Shown here piece by piece: positions 1 through 6,677 of a stretch of 7,432 bases of DNA. The stretch is from Candidatus Sordicultor aquaticus (lineage in GTDB: Bacteria; Atribacterota; Atribacteria; Atribacterales; Caldatribacteriaceae), in the NCBI GenBank assembly GCA_018056825.1, contig JAGPEW010000033.1:1-7432 (forward strand), read 5' to 3'. The translations under genes were made by a program, and so were the position numbers. Within the stretch, counting starts at the first letter, position 1; each line of letters starts with the position of its first letter. The notes beneath the pieces are model-generated. The model was not told the origin of the DNA and did no database searches. It was given only the letters and a program-made list of their open reading frames with translations.

Positions 1-247
1 CTATAAACCTAATAGCCGTTTTTTCTGTATCATCAATTTTCACATCCACAAAAGCAAGTATACAAACCAAATCGATACCACTGGGAGCTAAATAACGCCG
101 GGCAATAGCGATAGCTTTTACCGCTTGATTTACCGCTCCTGCTCCTACTGCCTGCATTTCCGCCCTACCTTGTTCTCTAATTACTCCAGTTAATGCTCCA
201 GCTAAAGACACTGGCCTTGTCTTAGAAGATATTTTCAAAAGCTCCAT
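1..247 (-). CDS. spoVS: Stage V sporulation protein S (SpoVS), 3' end cut by window edge
   Basis: Eighty-two codons are visible, from ATG at 247 to the left edge; the family is usually about 86 residues, so only a few C-terminal residues are missing. The protein starts MELLKISSKT and carries the family's central block GAGAVNQAVKAIAIAR (residues 35-50) followed by APSGIDLVC (54-62), which matches SpoVS as I remember it from Bacillus. SpoVS is a small Alba-like protein thought to bind nucleic acid. In Bacillus it affects sporulation at the stage of engulfment and coat assembly, and homologues also occur in non-sporulating bacteria. The usual CIPAF segment reads CILAF here (Leu at 64), probably a neutral change. 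The start is fixed by a near-perfect ribosome site 6 bases upstream. It lies on the same strand as the operon at 419-6753 but 171 bases beyond it. Confidence 0.95.
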   Translation of the reverse strand, partial: MELLKISSKTRPVSLAGALTGVIREQGRAEMQAVGAGAVNQAVKAIAIARRYLAPSGIDLVCILAFVDVKIDDTEKTAIRFI

Positions 248-253
248 ACCTTT

Positions 254-261
254 ACCTCCTT
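254..261 (-). promoter_or_regulatory. Strong ribosome binding site of spoVS
   Basis: The minus strand reads AAGGAGGT, an almost complete anti-16S match, 6 bases before the spoVS ATG. This predicts high translation and fixes the start. Confidence 0.9.
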
Positions 262-308
262 AGCGTTTAAGAAATGCCATTTTTTAAAGAAAATCTCTTT
301 CTACCTCT

Positions 309-329
309 GGAGGATAACCTTATCCCTCC
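309..329 (-). repeat. 21-base bulged inverted repeat in the spoVS leader
   Basis: On the minus strand GGAGG-G-ATAA pairs with TTAT-CCTCC: nine base pairs, one bulged G, and a very short GG centre. It lies about 60-80 bases upstream of the spoVS start. It would fall at the 5' end of the transcript if the weak promoter at 329-357 is real. No T-run follows in the minus direction, so it does not look like an intrinsic terminator. It could be an mRNA-stabilising 5' hairpin or a protein-binding dyad. Its left arm also resembles a ribosome site but precedes no reading frame that I can find. Confidence 0.55.
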
Positions 330-357
330 TTTTACCTCATTTTAACGCATTTTGCAA
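329..357 (-). promoter_or_regulatory. Weak candidate sigma-A promoter for spoVS
   Basis: On the minus strand TTGCAA (352-357) is followed 17 bases later by TAAAAG (329-334). Each box matches 4 of 6 consensus bases. The spacing is right but the boxes are poor, and AT-rich DNA gives such matches by chance. I did not find a convincing sigma-H promoter, which might be expected for a sporulation gene. Confidence 0.25.
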
Positions 358-378
358 GAGTTGAACACTACATAAATC

Positions 379-395
379 AAAATTTAACAAATTTT
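379..395. repeat. A/T-only inverted repeat beyond the DUF89-Nudix stop
   Basis: The sequence has perfect 7-base arms, AAAATTT and AAATTTT, around a 3-base centre, 24 bases past the stop codon of the DUF89-Nudix gene. The stem has no G-C pairs, and no T-run beyond that of its own arm, so termination here is doubtful. The remainder of the 248-418 gap holds nothing else I recognise apart from the spoVS signals. Confidence 0.35.
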
Positions 396-418
396 ATGAT
401 AGCATCTTATAATTCTTT

Positions 419-1714
419 TCAAAAACTAGAGAAAGATAAATCGCTCAACTTCTTTTCCATAAGCCTCCTAACTTCATGGATTAAACTCTTTTCATTATCA
501 TAATGCAATGCTTGTAGCGCTTCATCTAAGGAATACCATTTTACTTCTTCAATCTCTCCTTCTTCTTTTCTTCCCTCCCCTATTACTTCCATAAGGAAAA
601 AAGAAGCTATTTCTCGGAAAGCTTGACCATTCCTGGTATAACGAAAACTAATTTCTCCTATTCGAGGTCCTAACTTAACCTTATAACCCGTTTCTTCTTC
701 TACTTCTCGAGAGGCGGTTTCTTCTTCCCTCTCTCCCTTTTCTTTATGACCTTTGGGAAGAGTCCATAGTCCCGAGCTACTTTTTTTAACTAAAAGCACC
801 TGCCATTGGCCATTATTCTTTCTTACTACCAGTCCTCCGCTTGAGTGCACTTCTATCTCAGGATACTCTCCCTTTTTTTGCAAAACTAAAGCTCCTTGCC
901 TCACTCCCAACTCCCGAGCTACAGGAATACATTTAGCCTTGAGTAGAAAATAAATATTTCCCTCTTCTTCACTTAAAGTCTCAAAATTACCTTGACCTTT
1001 AGAAATAATCATATCTGCTCCCTTCCACAATTTCTGCAGAGACAAAGGAGCTCTTTCTAAAGCTATCCCTACTTCAGGCTGCCCAGTAGTTAAAATTTCT
1101 GCTATTTTATCAATACCCGCCTCTTGAGCATCCTCTAACAGAGCATCATTGGATACCGGACCACCTTTAACTACGAAAAAAATCTTCCTTCCTGGGGATA
1201 TCTCTTCTAAAAGAATTCGGTCAAAGACTATTTCTCCTGCATTATCTCCCACATAAATTAAAGTACGAGCATTATTTAAGTCTTCTACCCAAGAAGTAAA
1301 TTGATATCTTCCCCATTGAGCATAGTCAATCTCTTCCAAAACTTTCTCTACTTTTATGTCCCGATAAACTCCTAGGTCAATTAAATTTCCAGCTATAGCT
1401 ACTTTTACTGCTCGCTCTAACCTATTTTCTCCTTTTCCTACCCAACTTTTAAGTTGAGGATAAATTTGAAGTGCTGCTCGATTGTGGCCCCTTTTTATTT
1501 GATAAAATATATCTTCTATACCCACCATTTTTTTAGTAACATTATGAGCTAAAGTGGTCATATAAGCGGGAGTCCAGTTCTGATCAGCCCGAGCATAAAC
1601 AGCGCAAACTTCTTGAGAAACTTTCCAAATAGTGTTTTTATCCCTCCCCGCTATTTCAGTAGCTTCTTGAGCTTGTCTTATACTACAACAAAAACATTCT
1701 GGTTGGGCTTTCAT
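419..1714 (-). CDS. DUF89 (ARMT1-like) damage-control phosphatase fused to a Nudix hydrolase
   Basis: This 431-residue protein has two catalytic domains. Residues 1-285 look like a prokaryotic DUF89 metal-dependent phosphatase: N-terminal cysteines (C7, C9, C10) before a Gln-rich helix, the AIAGNLID segment (107-113), the metal-binding GDNAGE (156-161) with D165, KGGP (183-186), and SKGQGNFE (238-245). DUF89 enzymes remove phosphate from reactive or misplaced phosphometabolites such as sugar phosphates. Residues 289-425 form a Nudix domain with an exact Nudix box: G322, E328, R336-E337, E340-E341 and G343. The flanking WTLPKGH resembles Ap4A- and NTP-cleaving members. Substrates of both halves are unknown; a nucleotide or nucleotide-sugar cleaved by Nudix and then dephosphorylated by DUF89 is an inference. 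The ATG overlaps the upstream RCK stop as ATGA, with AAAGGTGG four bases before it, so translation is probably coupled. No frameshift is seen between the domains. Confidence 0.88.
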   Translation of the reverse strand: MKAQPECFCCSIRQAQEATEIAGRDKNTIWKVSQEVCAVYARADQNWTPAYMTTLAHNVTKKMVGIEDIFYQIKRGHNRAALQIYPQLKSWVGKGENRLERAVKVAIAGNLIDLGVYRDIKVEKVLEEIDYAQWGRYQFTSWVEDLNNARTLIYVGDNAGEIVFDRILLEEISPGRKIFFVVKGGPVSNDALLEDAQEAGIDKIAEILTTGQPEVGIALERAPLSLQKLWKGADMIISKGQGNFETLSEEEGNIYFLLKAKCIPVARELGVRQGALVLQKKGEYPEIEVHSSGGLVVRKNNGQWQVLLVKKSSSGLWTLPKGHKEKGEREEETASREVEEETGYKVKLGPRIGEISFRYTRNGQAFREIASFFLMEVIGEGRKEEGEIEEVKWYSLDEALQALHYDNEKSLIHEVRRLMEKKLSDLSFSSF

Positions 1715-2397
1715 TCCTCCACCTTTACCTTTCCATTTTTAACTTCCGCTATTTCTTTAAAGAATTTTTTAAGCTGTTGTTCGCTACCTAGAATATAAAT
1801 AATGTCTCCCTTGGATAAAACTTCGGTAGCATTTGGTGATACAATGTAGTTTTCTCCTCGCCTTATAGCTATTATGGTAATCCCATAACGAGTTCTCAAT
1901 TGAGCTTTAGCCAACGTAAACCCATAAAGGGAAGGAGGTACTTGAGCTTCAATAATATTATGTCCCGGAAATAATTCCTCGCTTCTAATAGCATAAGGAA
2001 AAGCCAGAGTTTTTGCTACTCGGATAGCAGTGTCTCGTTCAGGGAATATAACCCGGTCAGCACCGATTTTATTGAGAATCTTTCCATGCATTTCATTTAT
2101 AGCCCGGGCGATAACTAAGGGTATACCTAATTCTTTAACTGCCAGAGTAGTTAAAACACTAGATTGAATATCATTACCAATACCCACTATAGCTACATCA
2201 AAATTCTTTATTCCCAAAGCTTCTAGAACTTTTTCATCAGTAGTGTCAGCTTGTACTACCTCAGTTATTTTACTCGCTAACTCTCTAACCGGCTCTTCAC
2301 TAATATCTACCCCTAAAACAGTAAAACCCTGCTCGTAAAGGGCAATAGCAATACTACTTCCAAAAATACCCAGGCCAAACACGGCGAACTGTCGCAT
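1711..2397 (-). CDS. KtrA/TrkA-type RCK potassium uptake regulatory subunit
   Basis: This is a cytoplasmic gating subunit for a Ktr/Trk-type potassium transporter. From ATG at 2397 it has 228 residues, close to Bacillus KtrA (about 222). The N-terminal RCK domain (about 4-130) is a Rossmann fold with GLGIFG (8-13), the acidic D31 at the end of strand 2, QADTTD (49-54), and GADRVIFPE near 112-120. These bind a nucleotide such as ATP/ADP or NAD(H). The C-terminal RCK domain (about 147-212) matches TrkA_C, which in related proteins binds cyclic di-AMP. No membrane partner (KtrB/TrkH) is encoded in the window. The frame remains open to a GTG at 2406, but GAGGTGG at 2403-2409 overlaps that codon and sits five bases before ATG 2397, so I chose the ATG. 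The stop overlaps the next gene by four bases. Confidence 0.88.
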   Translation of the reverse strand: MRQFAVFGLGIFGSSIAIALYEQGFTVLGVDISEEPVRELASKITEVVQADTTDEKVLEALGIKNFDVAIVGIGNDIQSSVLTTLAVKELGIPLVIARAINEMHGKILNKIGADRVIFPERDTAIRVAKTLAFPYAIRSEELFPGHNIIEAQVPPSLYGFTLAKAQLRTRYGITIIAIRRGENYIVSPNATEVLSKGDIIYILGSEQQLKKFFKEIAEVKNGKVKVEE

Positions 2398-2402
2398 TAG
2401 AT

Positions 2403-2409
2403 CCACCTC
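2403..2409 (-). promoter_or_regulatory. Ribosome binding site deciding the RCK gene start
   Basis: GAGGTGG on the minus strand lies five bases before ATG 2397. The earlier in-frame GTG at 2406 falls inside this motif and has no good site of its own. Confidence 0.7.
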
Positions 2410-2411
2410 GA

Positions 2412-2834
2412 TTATTCCGCCACTACACCTTTAATAAAATTCAATTTAGATTCTAGTTTTTTCAAGAAGGAATCCCGGTTTATAACGAATCTTTCCAATC
2501 TTCCCTCTCCTATTTTTTCTACCTCATCAAAAGCTTCTGCCACAAATATTAGACAATTTCGATGAATCTCCACGAGAGTTGCCCGAGCAGTGACTTGCAT
2601 ACCCTTAGGAGTAGCAGCGACGTGAGAAATACTTAAACGGGTTCCTACGCTAACGTAACCCTCAGGAAGATGATTTTTAACTGCTTCATGAGCAGCATTA
2701 TCCATTAAGGAAAGCAACATAGGAGTGGCAAAAGCAGGAACCATATCGGGAGCAAAATGATCGGCGGCATTTTCATCGTTTACCACAGCCTGAGCTACTC
2801 CCGTAAGACCAATTCTCAAGGTATTAAATTTCAT
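2412..2834 (-). CDS. FlK-type hotdog-fold acyl-CoA thioesterase
   Basis: This 140-residue protein has the length and layout of fluoroacetyl-CoA thioesterase FlK from Streptomyces cattleya (139 residues, recalled). Shared blocks are FATPMLLSLMDNAA (36-49), GTRLSISHVAATPKG (64-78) and IGEGRLERFVI (108-118). By that alignment the FlK catalytic residues Thr42, Glu50 and His76 correspond to T37, D45 and H71, so the acid is Asp rather than Glu. The family hydrolyses short acyl-CoA thioesters in the cytoplasm. Fluoroacetyl-CoA is unlikely to be the natural substrate here; a housekeeping role against a dead-end or toxic acyl-CoA is an inference. The first 11 bases overlap the ftsH 3' end, and its ribosome site AGGAGGAG lies inside ftsH nine bases before the ATG, implying co-translation. 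Confidence 0.83.
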   Translation of the reverse strand: MKFNTLRIGLTGVAQAVVNDENAADHFAPDMVPAFATPMLLSLMDNAAHEAVKNHLPEGYVSVGTRLSISHVAATPKGMQVTARATLVEIHRNCLIFVAEAFDEVEKIGEGRLERFVINRDSFLKKLESKLNFIKGVVAE

Positions 2835-4710
2835 CGGTTTTTTCTCCTCCTGATAGGTCTGAATTCATCTGAGGTTGAAAAGCTATAACAGATTCCTCAT
2901 TTTCTCCGTTAAAATCAAGGATCTTTTCTATCTCTTCCCTTTCTAAAACTTCTTTTTCCACTAACTTCTGAGCTAAGAGATCCAGCTTCTTTCGATAACG
3001 ATTAATAAGTTCTTGAGCTTTCTCATAAGCTTGATCGATTATGGATCTCACTTCTTTATCAATGGTGTAAGCAATTTCCTCGCTATAATTACGGTCTTCA
3101 GCAATATCTCTACCTAAAAAGACTTCTTTATGTTTCCTACCTAAGGTAAGAGGTCCTAAGATTTCGCTCATTCCATATTCACAAACCATCTCTCGAGCAA
3201 TATCTGTTGCTCTTTTCAAATCATCTTGAGCACCAGTTGTAACATCCTTAAAAACTATCTCTTCTGCTACTCTCCCCCCCAACAAAACCGCTAGACGTTC
3301 TAATAGTTCTTGCTTACTAAGAAGATAGCGATCTTCGGTAGGGAGTTGTAAAGTATAACCTAAAGCCATATTCCCCCGAGGAATGATAGAAATCTTATGA
3401 ACTGGGTCAGTATTAGGTAAAGCCCGAGCTACGAGAGCATGGCCAGCTTCATGGTAAGCTACAATTTGTTTTTCTTTTTCACTTATAACCATATGTTTTC
3501 TTTCTGGACCAGCTATAACTTTATCAATAGCTTCTTCGAAGTCCTCCATCTTGACTACCTCTCTACCTTTCCGGGCAGCAAGTAGAGCAGCTTCATTAAC
3601 CAAGTTAGCTAAATCTGCTCCCACAAATCCGGGGGTACGGCGAGCTAATAGTTCCAAGTCTACATCTTTATCTATGGGTTTCCCCTTTACGTGAACCCGT
3701 AAAATAGCTTCTCTTCCTACTACATCAGGAGGAGGAACGGCAACACGACGGTCAAATCTTCCCGGACGCAAAAGAGCAGGGTCTAAAATGTCAGGACGGT
3801 TGGTAGCAGCAATTATAATAACCCCTTCATTAGGGTCAAAACCATCCATTTCCACCAGGAGCTGATTTAGAGTTTGCTCTCGCTCGTCATGGCCCCCACC
3901 TAAACCTGCTCCTCTCTGTCTTCCTACTGCATCTAACTCATCTACAAAAACTATGCAAGGTGCATTTTTCTTAGCATTGGCAAACAGATCTCTTACCCGA
4001 GCTGCTCCCACTCCCACAAACATTTCCACAAAATCTGATCCACTGATACTAAAAAAAGGAACTCCTGCCTCACCAGCAACAGCTTTGGCTAATAAAGTTT
4101 TACCAGTACCTGGAGGTCCATAGAGTAAGACTCCTCGGGGAATGCGAGCTCCAATTTTTTGGAAGCGACGAGGGTTACGCAAAAAATCTACTACTTCTTT
4201 CAGTTCTTCCTTTACCTCTTCAATACCGGCTACATCATTAAAAGTAATTTTTACTTTTTCTGGCTCTACCATTTTAGCTCTACTTTTGGCAAATGACGTA
4301 ACCCGATTTCCTCCTCCCTGCACTTGCTGGAGCAAAAAAATCCACACTACGATGAGAAAAACAGTAGGGAGAAGAGAACCTAAAATTCTTATCCACCAAG
4401 AGGGCTCTGCTGGTGGCCGAGCTTCGATATCTACATTTTTATCCCGTAAAGTAGCAATCAAAGCCGGGTCATCAGGAGCATAGGTGGTGAATTTAGTACC
4501 ATCTTTCATTTCTCCACTCAAGTCACGGTCCATAATGACGACTTTTTTTACCAAGCCTCTCTGCACCGCATCTAAAAACTGAGTATAAGTAAAAACTTGA
4601 GGTGGAATTTCTCTTTCCATAAAAGAAGTAGCCATTGAAATCATAATTATTAGAAACAGGATGTAAAATCCCAGATTTCTATATAACCTTCCACTAGGGT
4701 AATTGTTCAT
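2824..4710 (-). CDS. ftsH: ATP-dependent zinc metalloprotease FtsH
   Basis: FtsH is a hexameric inner-membrane AAA+ protease that degrades misassembled membrane proteins and some regulators. From ATG 4710 it has 628 residues, normal for the family. It has a short cytoplasmic N-terminus, membrane segment 1 (about 12-30), an external domain (about 31-107), membrane segment 2 (about 108-129), then the AAA+ module. That module has Walker A GPPGTGKT (198-205), pore loop FVGVG (231-235), Walker B IVFVDE (253-258) and arginine fingers R315 and R318. The M41 peptidase follows with zinc motif HEAGH (420-424) and the probable third ligand D497. The C-terminus is an acidic, variable tail of about 30 residues. 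All catalytic residues are present. The frame extends to GTG 4716, but GGGAGAG at 4716-4722 favours ATG 4710. It starts 18 bases after the hpt stop and overlaps the thioesterase gene by 11. Confidence 0.98.
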   Translation of the reverse strand: MNNYPSGRLYRNLGFYILFLIIMISMATSFMEREIPPQVFTYTQFLDAVQRGLVKKVVIMDRDLSGEMKDGTKFTTYAPDDPALIATLRDKNVDIEARPPAEPSWWIRILGSLLPTVFLIVVWIFLLQQVQGGGNRVTSFAKSRAKMVEPEKVKITFNDVAGIEEVKEELKEVVDFLRNPRRFQKIGARIPRGVLLYGPPGTGKTLLAKAVAGEAGVPFFSISGSDFVEMFVGVGAARVRDLFANAKKNAPCIVFVDELDAVGRQRGAGLGGGHDEREQTLNQLLVEMDGFDPNEGVIIIAATNRPDILDPALLRPGRFDRRVAVPPPDVVGREAILRVHVKGKPIDKDVDLELLARRTPGFVGADLANLVNEAALLAARKGREVVKMEDFEEAIDKVIAGPERKHMVISEKEKQIVAYHEAGHALVARALPNTDPVHKISIIPRGNMALGYTLQLPTEDRYLLSKQELLERLAVLLGGRVAEEIVFKDVTTGAQDDLKRATDIAREMVCEYGMSEILGPLTLGRKHKEVFLGRDIAEDRNYSEEIAYTIDKEVRSIIDQAYEKAQELINRYRKKLDLLAQKLVEKEVLEREEIEKILDFNGENEESVIAFQPQMNSDLSGGEKTDEI

Positions 4711-4715
4711 TGTCA

Positions 4716-4722
4716 CTCTCCC
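4716..4722 (-). promoter_or_regulatory. Ribosome binding site deciding the ftsH start
   Basis: GGGAGAG on the minus strand lies five bases before ATG 4710. It would touch the alternative GTG at 4716, leaving that codon no usable spacing. Confidence 0.65.
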
Positions 4723-4728
4723 ATTAAA

Positions 4729-5283
4729 TCATACCTGAAACGGTTTTTGATAATATTCTGGCTTTAAAACAAATATAAAAGGATAATTACGGTATTTTTC
4801 AGCAAAATCAAGGCCGTAACCTACTACAAAATAATTGGGTATATCAAAACCACAGTAATCTATCGCTAAATCTTTTACCACTCGCTTCTCTTTTTTATTT
4901 AATAAAGCACATACTTTTAAACTGGCCGGACCACGAGTAGACAAAACTTGCTTGAGATGTTTAAGAGTCAATCCAGTGTCTACGATATCTTCTACTATTA
5001 GAGTATGACGATTAGTAATAGGTTTATCTAAGTCTTTAAGTATCCTAACCACTCCAGTAGTTTCATAGTCATCCTCGTAACTTGAAATCGACATAAAATC
5101 AACACTTAAAGGGAGCTTAATATTCCGCACTAAATCGGCCATAAAAATAAAAGCACCTCGCAAAATGCCTACGACTCTTATTTCTTGACCTTCATAATCT
5201 TTGCTGATTCTCTCTCCCAATTCTTTTACTTTAGCCTGTATTTCATCTTCTGAAATCAAAATTTGTTCAATAAAAGGTTCCAC
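4729..5283 (-). CDS. hpt: Hypoxanthine phosphoribosyltransferase
   Basis: This purine-salvage enzyme transfers phosphoribose from PRPP to hypoxanthine and guanine, giving IMP and GMP in the cytoplasm. From GTG 5283 it has 184 residues, the usual length. Visible motifs are the PPi-binding LRGAF (41-45), the flexible-loop SSY (67-69), the PRPP loop VEDIVDTGLT (97-106) with adjacent acidic E98-D99, the base-recognition lysine region (about 130), and GYGLDFAEKYRN (155-166), which contacts the base and metal. The open frame reaches an earlier GTG at 5298 that overlaps the tilS stop, but nothing like a ribosome site precedes it. AGAGGTGG lies four bases before GTG 5283, and homologues also begin near here. 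The gene sits between tilS and ftsH, the classic Firmicutes order; in Bacillus, Hpt and TilS are reported to act with FtsH-region regulation. Confidence 0.96.
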   Translation of the reverse strand: MEPFIEQILISEDEIQAKVKELGERISKDYEGQEIRVVGILRGAFIFMADLVRNIKLPLSVDFMSISSYEDDYETTGVVRILKDLDKPITNRHTLIVEDIVDTGLTLKHLKQVLSTRGPASLKVCALLNKKEKRVVKDLAIDYCGFDIPNYFVVGYGLDFAEKYRNYPFIFVLKPEYYQKPFQV

Positions 5284-5287
5284 TCTA

Positions 5288-5295
5288 CCACCTCT
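5288..5295 (-). promoter_or_regulatory. Ribosome binding site deciding the hpt start
   Basis: AGAGGTGG on the minus strand begins at the last base of the tilS stop codon and lies four bases before GTG 5283. This supports coupling to tilS translation and argues against the upstream GTG at 5298. Confidence 0.7.
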
Positions 5296-6650
5296 CACAA
5301 GGAGCTAACAGATGCCACTAAAATCTGTCTGCTATTTTCTCTAACTATTACCCTTTCGTCAAGAGCTAAGCTAGGAATCCACAATATCTTTTCCTTATCA
5401 CAGATAAAAGGTATCAACCTTCTCCACTCTCTCCCTATTCCTTTTTGGAAAAAAAGTTCTTTAATCTTTATTTCTTTACCTCCTTGCCAAATTCTATCTC
5501 CATCTCGAAAACTTCGCACTTGAAAAGGAGGATAACATTTATCAAAATCCCACTCTACAGAAAGGAGCGTTTTTTTCTTCTCTTCTCCTTTCCAATTTCC
5601 TCTAATAGCTATTCCCAAATCAGGTAAAAAGTTCTCACCAGGAAGTTGAAGAGCAAAAGACCAGTGAGGAACATCAGTTAAATAAAATGAGTTAGGAGAA
5701 ATCCAGAGATAACCATCTCTTATAAATACTTTAACCTTCCCTGGTAAGTGAACTTCTCCTCTTCCTCTTTCTAGCAAGTGAGCTACTTTCTCAATTTGTC
5801 CTCGACTTATATCCCATAGATTCCCCCGGGTTTCTTTAATAAAGAAACGAACTAATTTAAGCAATTCTGGAGAAGAAAGACCTTTAAAATAAGAAAGAGG
5901 AGCTTTCTTCAGAATTCCTTTTTTCTCTATGGGAATAACCAGCTTCGGAACTGAAGCTTTTTCTTCTTGAACATTAAGAGATAGACGAAACAGAGCTTCC
6001 ACAAGATGAGAGTTAAACTCTTTCTCTAAAAGGGGGATTAAACTTCGTAATCTATTTCTCAAGAAAGACGTGTCCTGATTAGAACTGTCTTCCACAAAGG
6101 GAATACCTTCTTCTTCAAGAAATTCTAATATTTCTTCCCTTTTAACCTCCAATAAAGGACGAATAAACCTATCTTCTTTAAATTTCATACCTTGCAATCC
6201 ATCTAAGCCTGTGCCTCTAAGGATGTTAAGTAAAACAGTTTCTCCTTGATCATTCATAGTATGCCCTAAAGCAATTTTTTCTGCCCCCCAAGTGTCCGCT
6301 ACTTTCCCCATCACTTGATAGCGAACCACTCGAGCAGCTTCTTCTAAAGAGAGATGTTCTGTAGTCTTTTTGCTTTTTACATCTTCTCTCTCCACAAAAA
6401 TGGGCACTCCTCTATCTCTAGCCCAGGAGACACAAAAATTCTCATCTCGCTCTGCTTCTTTTCCTCGCAAACCATGATTGAGATGAAACAGAGCCATCTC
6501 AAACCCAATAATTTCCTGAAGAGAAAGGAGAATTTGGGAGAGAGCAGTAGAATCAGGACCTCCAGAGAAAGCTACCAATACTCTATCTCCAGGAGAAATA
6601 AGGGAATACTTAACAATAGATTTTTTGATCTTGCTTACTAAAGGGTGCAC
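5295..6650 (-). CDS. tilS: tRNA(Ile)-lysidine synthetase
   Basis: TilS uses ATP and lysine to turn C34 of the CAU-anticodon tRNA-Ile into lysidine, so that it reads AUA as isoleucine instead of AUG as methionine; it is essential in most bacteria. The 451-residue protein has the N-terminal PP-loop ATPase with SGGPDS (29-34), FHLNHGLRG (55-63), GHTMNDQGETVL (129-140), RGTGLDGL (145-152), RPLLEV (164-169) and EDSSN (187-191). A linker domain follows, then the C-terminal tRNA-binding TilS_C domain (about 375-440). The DDQ of many relatives reads NDQ, which also occurs in other TilS proteins. The start GTG at 6650 is the third codon after an in-frame TAA, so no longer start exists, yet no Shine-Dalgarno precedes it. 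It begins 27 bases after the encoded CCA of a CAT tRNA, probably on the same transcript. Confidence 0.96.
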   Translation of the reverse strand: MHPLVSKIKKSIVKYSLISPGDRVLVAFSGGPDSTALSQILLSLQEIIGFEMALFHLNHGLRGKEAERDENFCVSWARDRGVPIFVEREDVKSKKTTEHLSLEEAARVVRYQVMGKVADTWGAEKIALGHTMNDQGETVLLNILRGTGLDGLQGMKFKEDRFIRPLLEVKREEILEFLEEEGIPFVEDSSNQDTSFLRNRLRSLIPLLEKEFNSHLVEALFRLSLNVQEEKASVPKLVIPIEKKGILKKAPLSYFKGLSSPELLKLVRFFIKETRGNLWDISRGQIEKVAHLLERGRGEVHLPGKVKVFIRDGYLWISPNSFYLTDVPHWSFALQLPGENFLPDLGIAIRGNWKGEEKKKTLLSVEWDFDKCYPPFQVRSFRDGDRIWQGGKEIKIKELFFQKGIGREWRRLIPFICDKEKILWIPSLALDERVIVRENSRQILVASVSSL

Positions 6651-6677
6651 TCGTCGTTAAACTCAAGATATAACTAT

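Noticed and set aside
379..395. Intrinsic terminator of the operon
   Set aside because: The stem is only A-T pairs with no separate U-tract, so it is too weak to support a terminator call.
753..953. Plus-strand open frame opposite the Nudix domain
   Set aside because: It lies across the Nudix box coding region and has no protein features; a shadow frame.
4142..4483. Plus-strand open frame of 113 codons opposite ftsH
   Set aside because: It is antisense to the conserved AAA+ and membrane region of ftsH, has no recognisable protein similarity, and is explained as a shadow of biased codons.
5263..6641. Several plus-strand open frames of 60-95 codons opposite tilS and hpt
   Set aside because: They overlap conserved coding sequence on the other strand, encode low-complexity Ser/Phe/Leu-rich peptides, and I saw no convincing ribosome sites for them.
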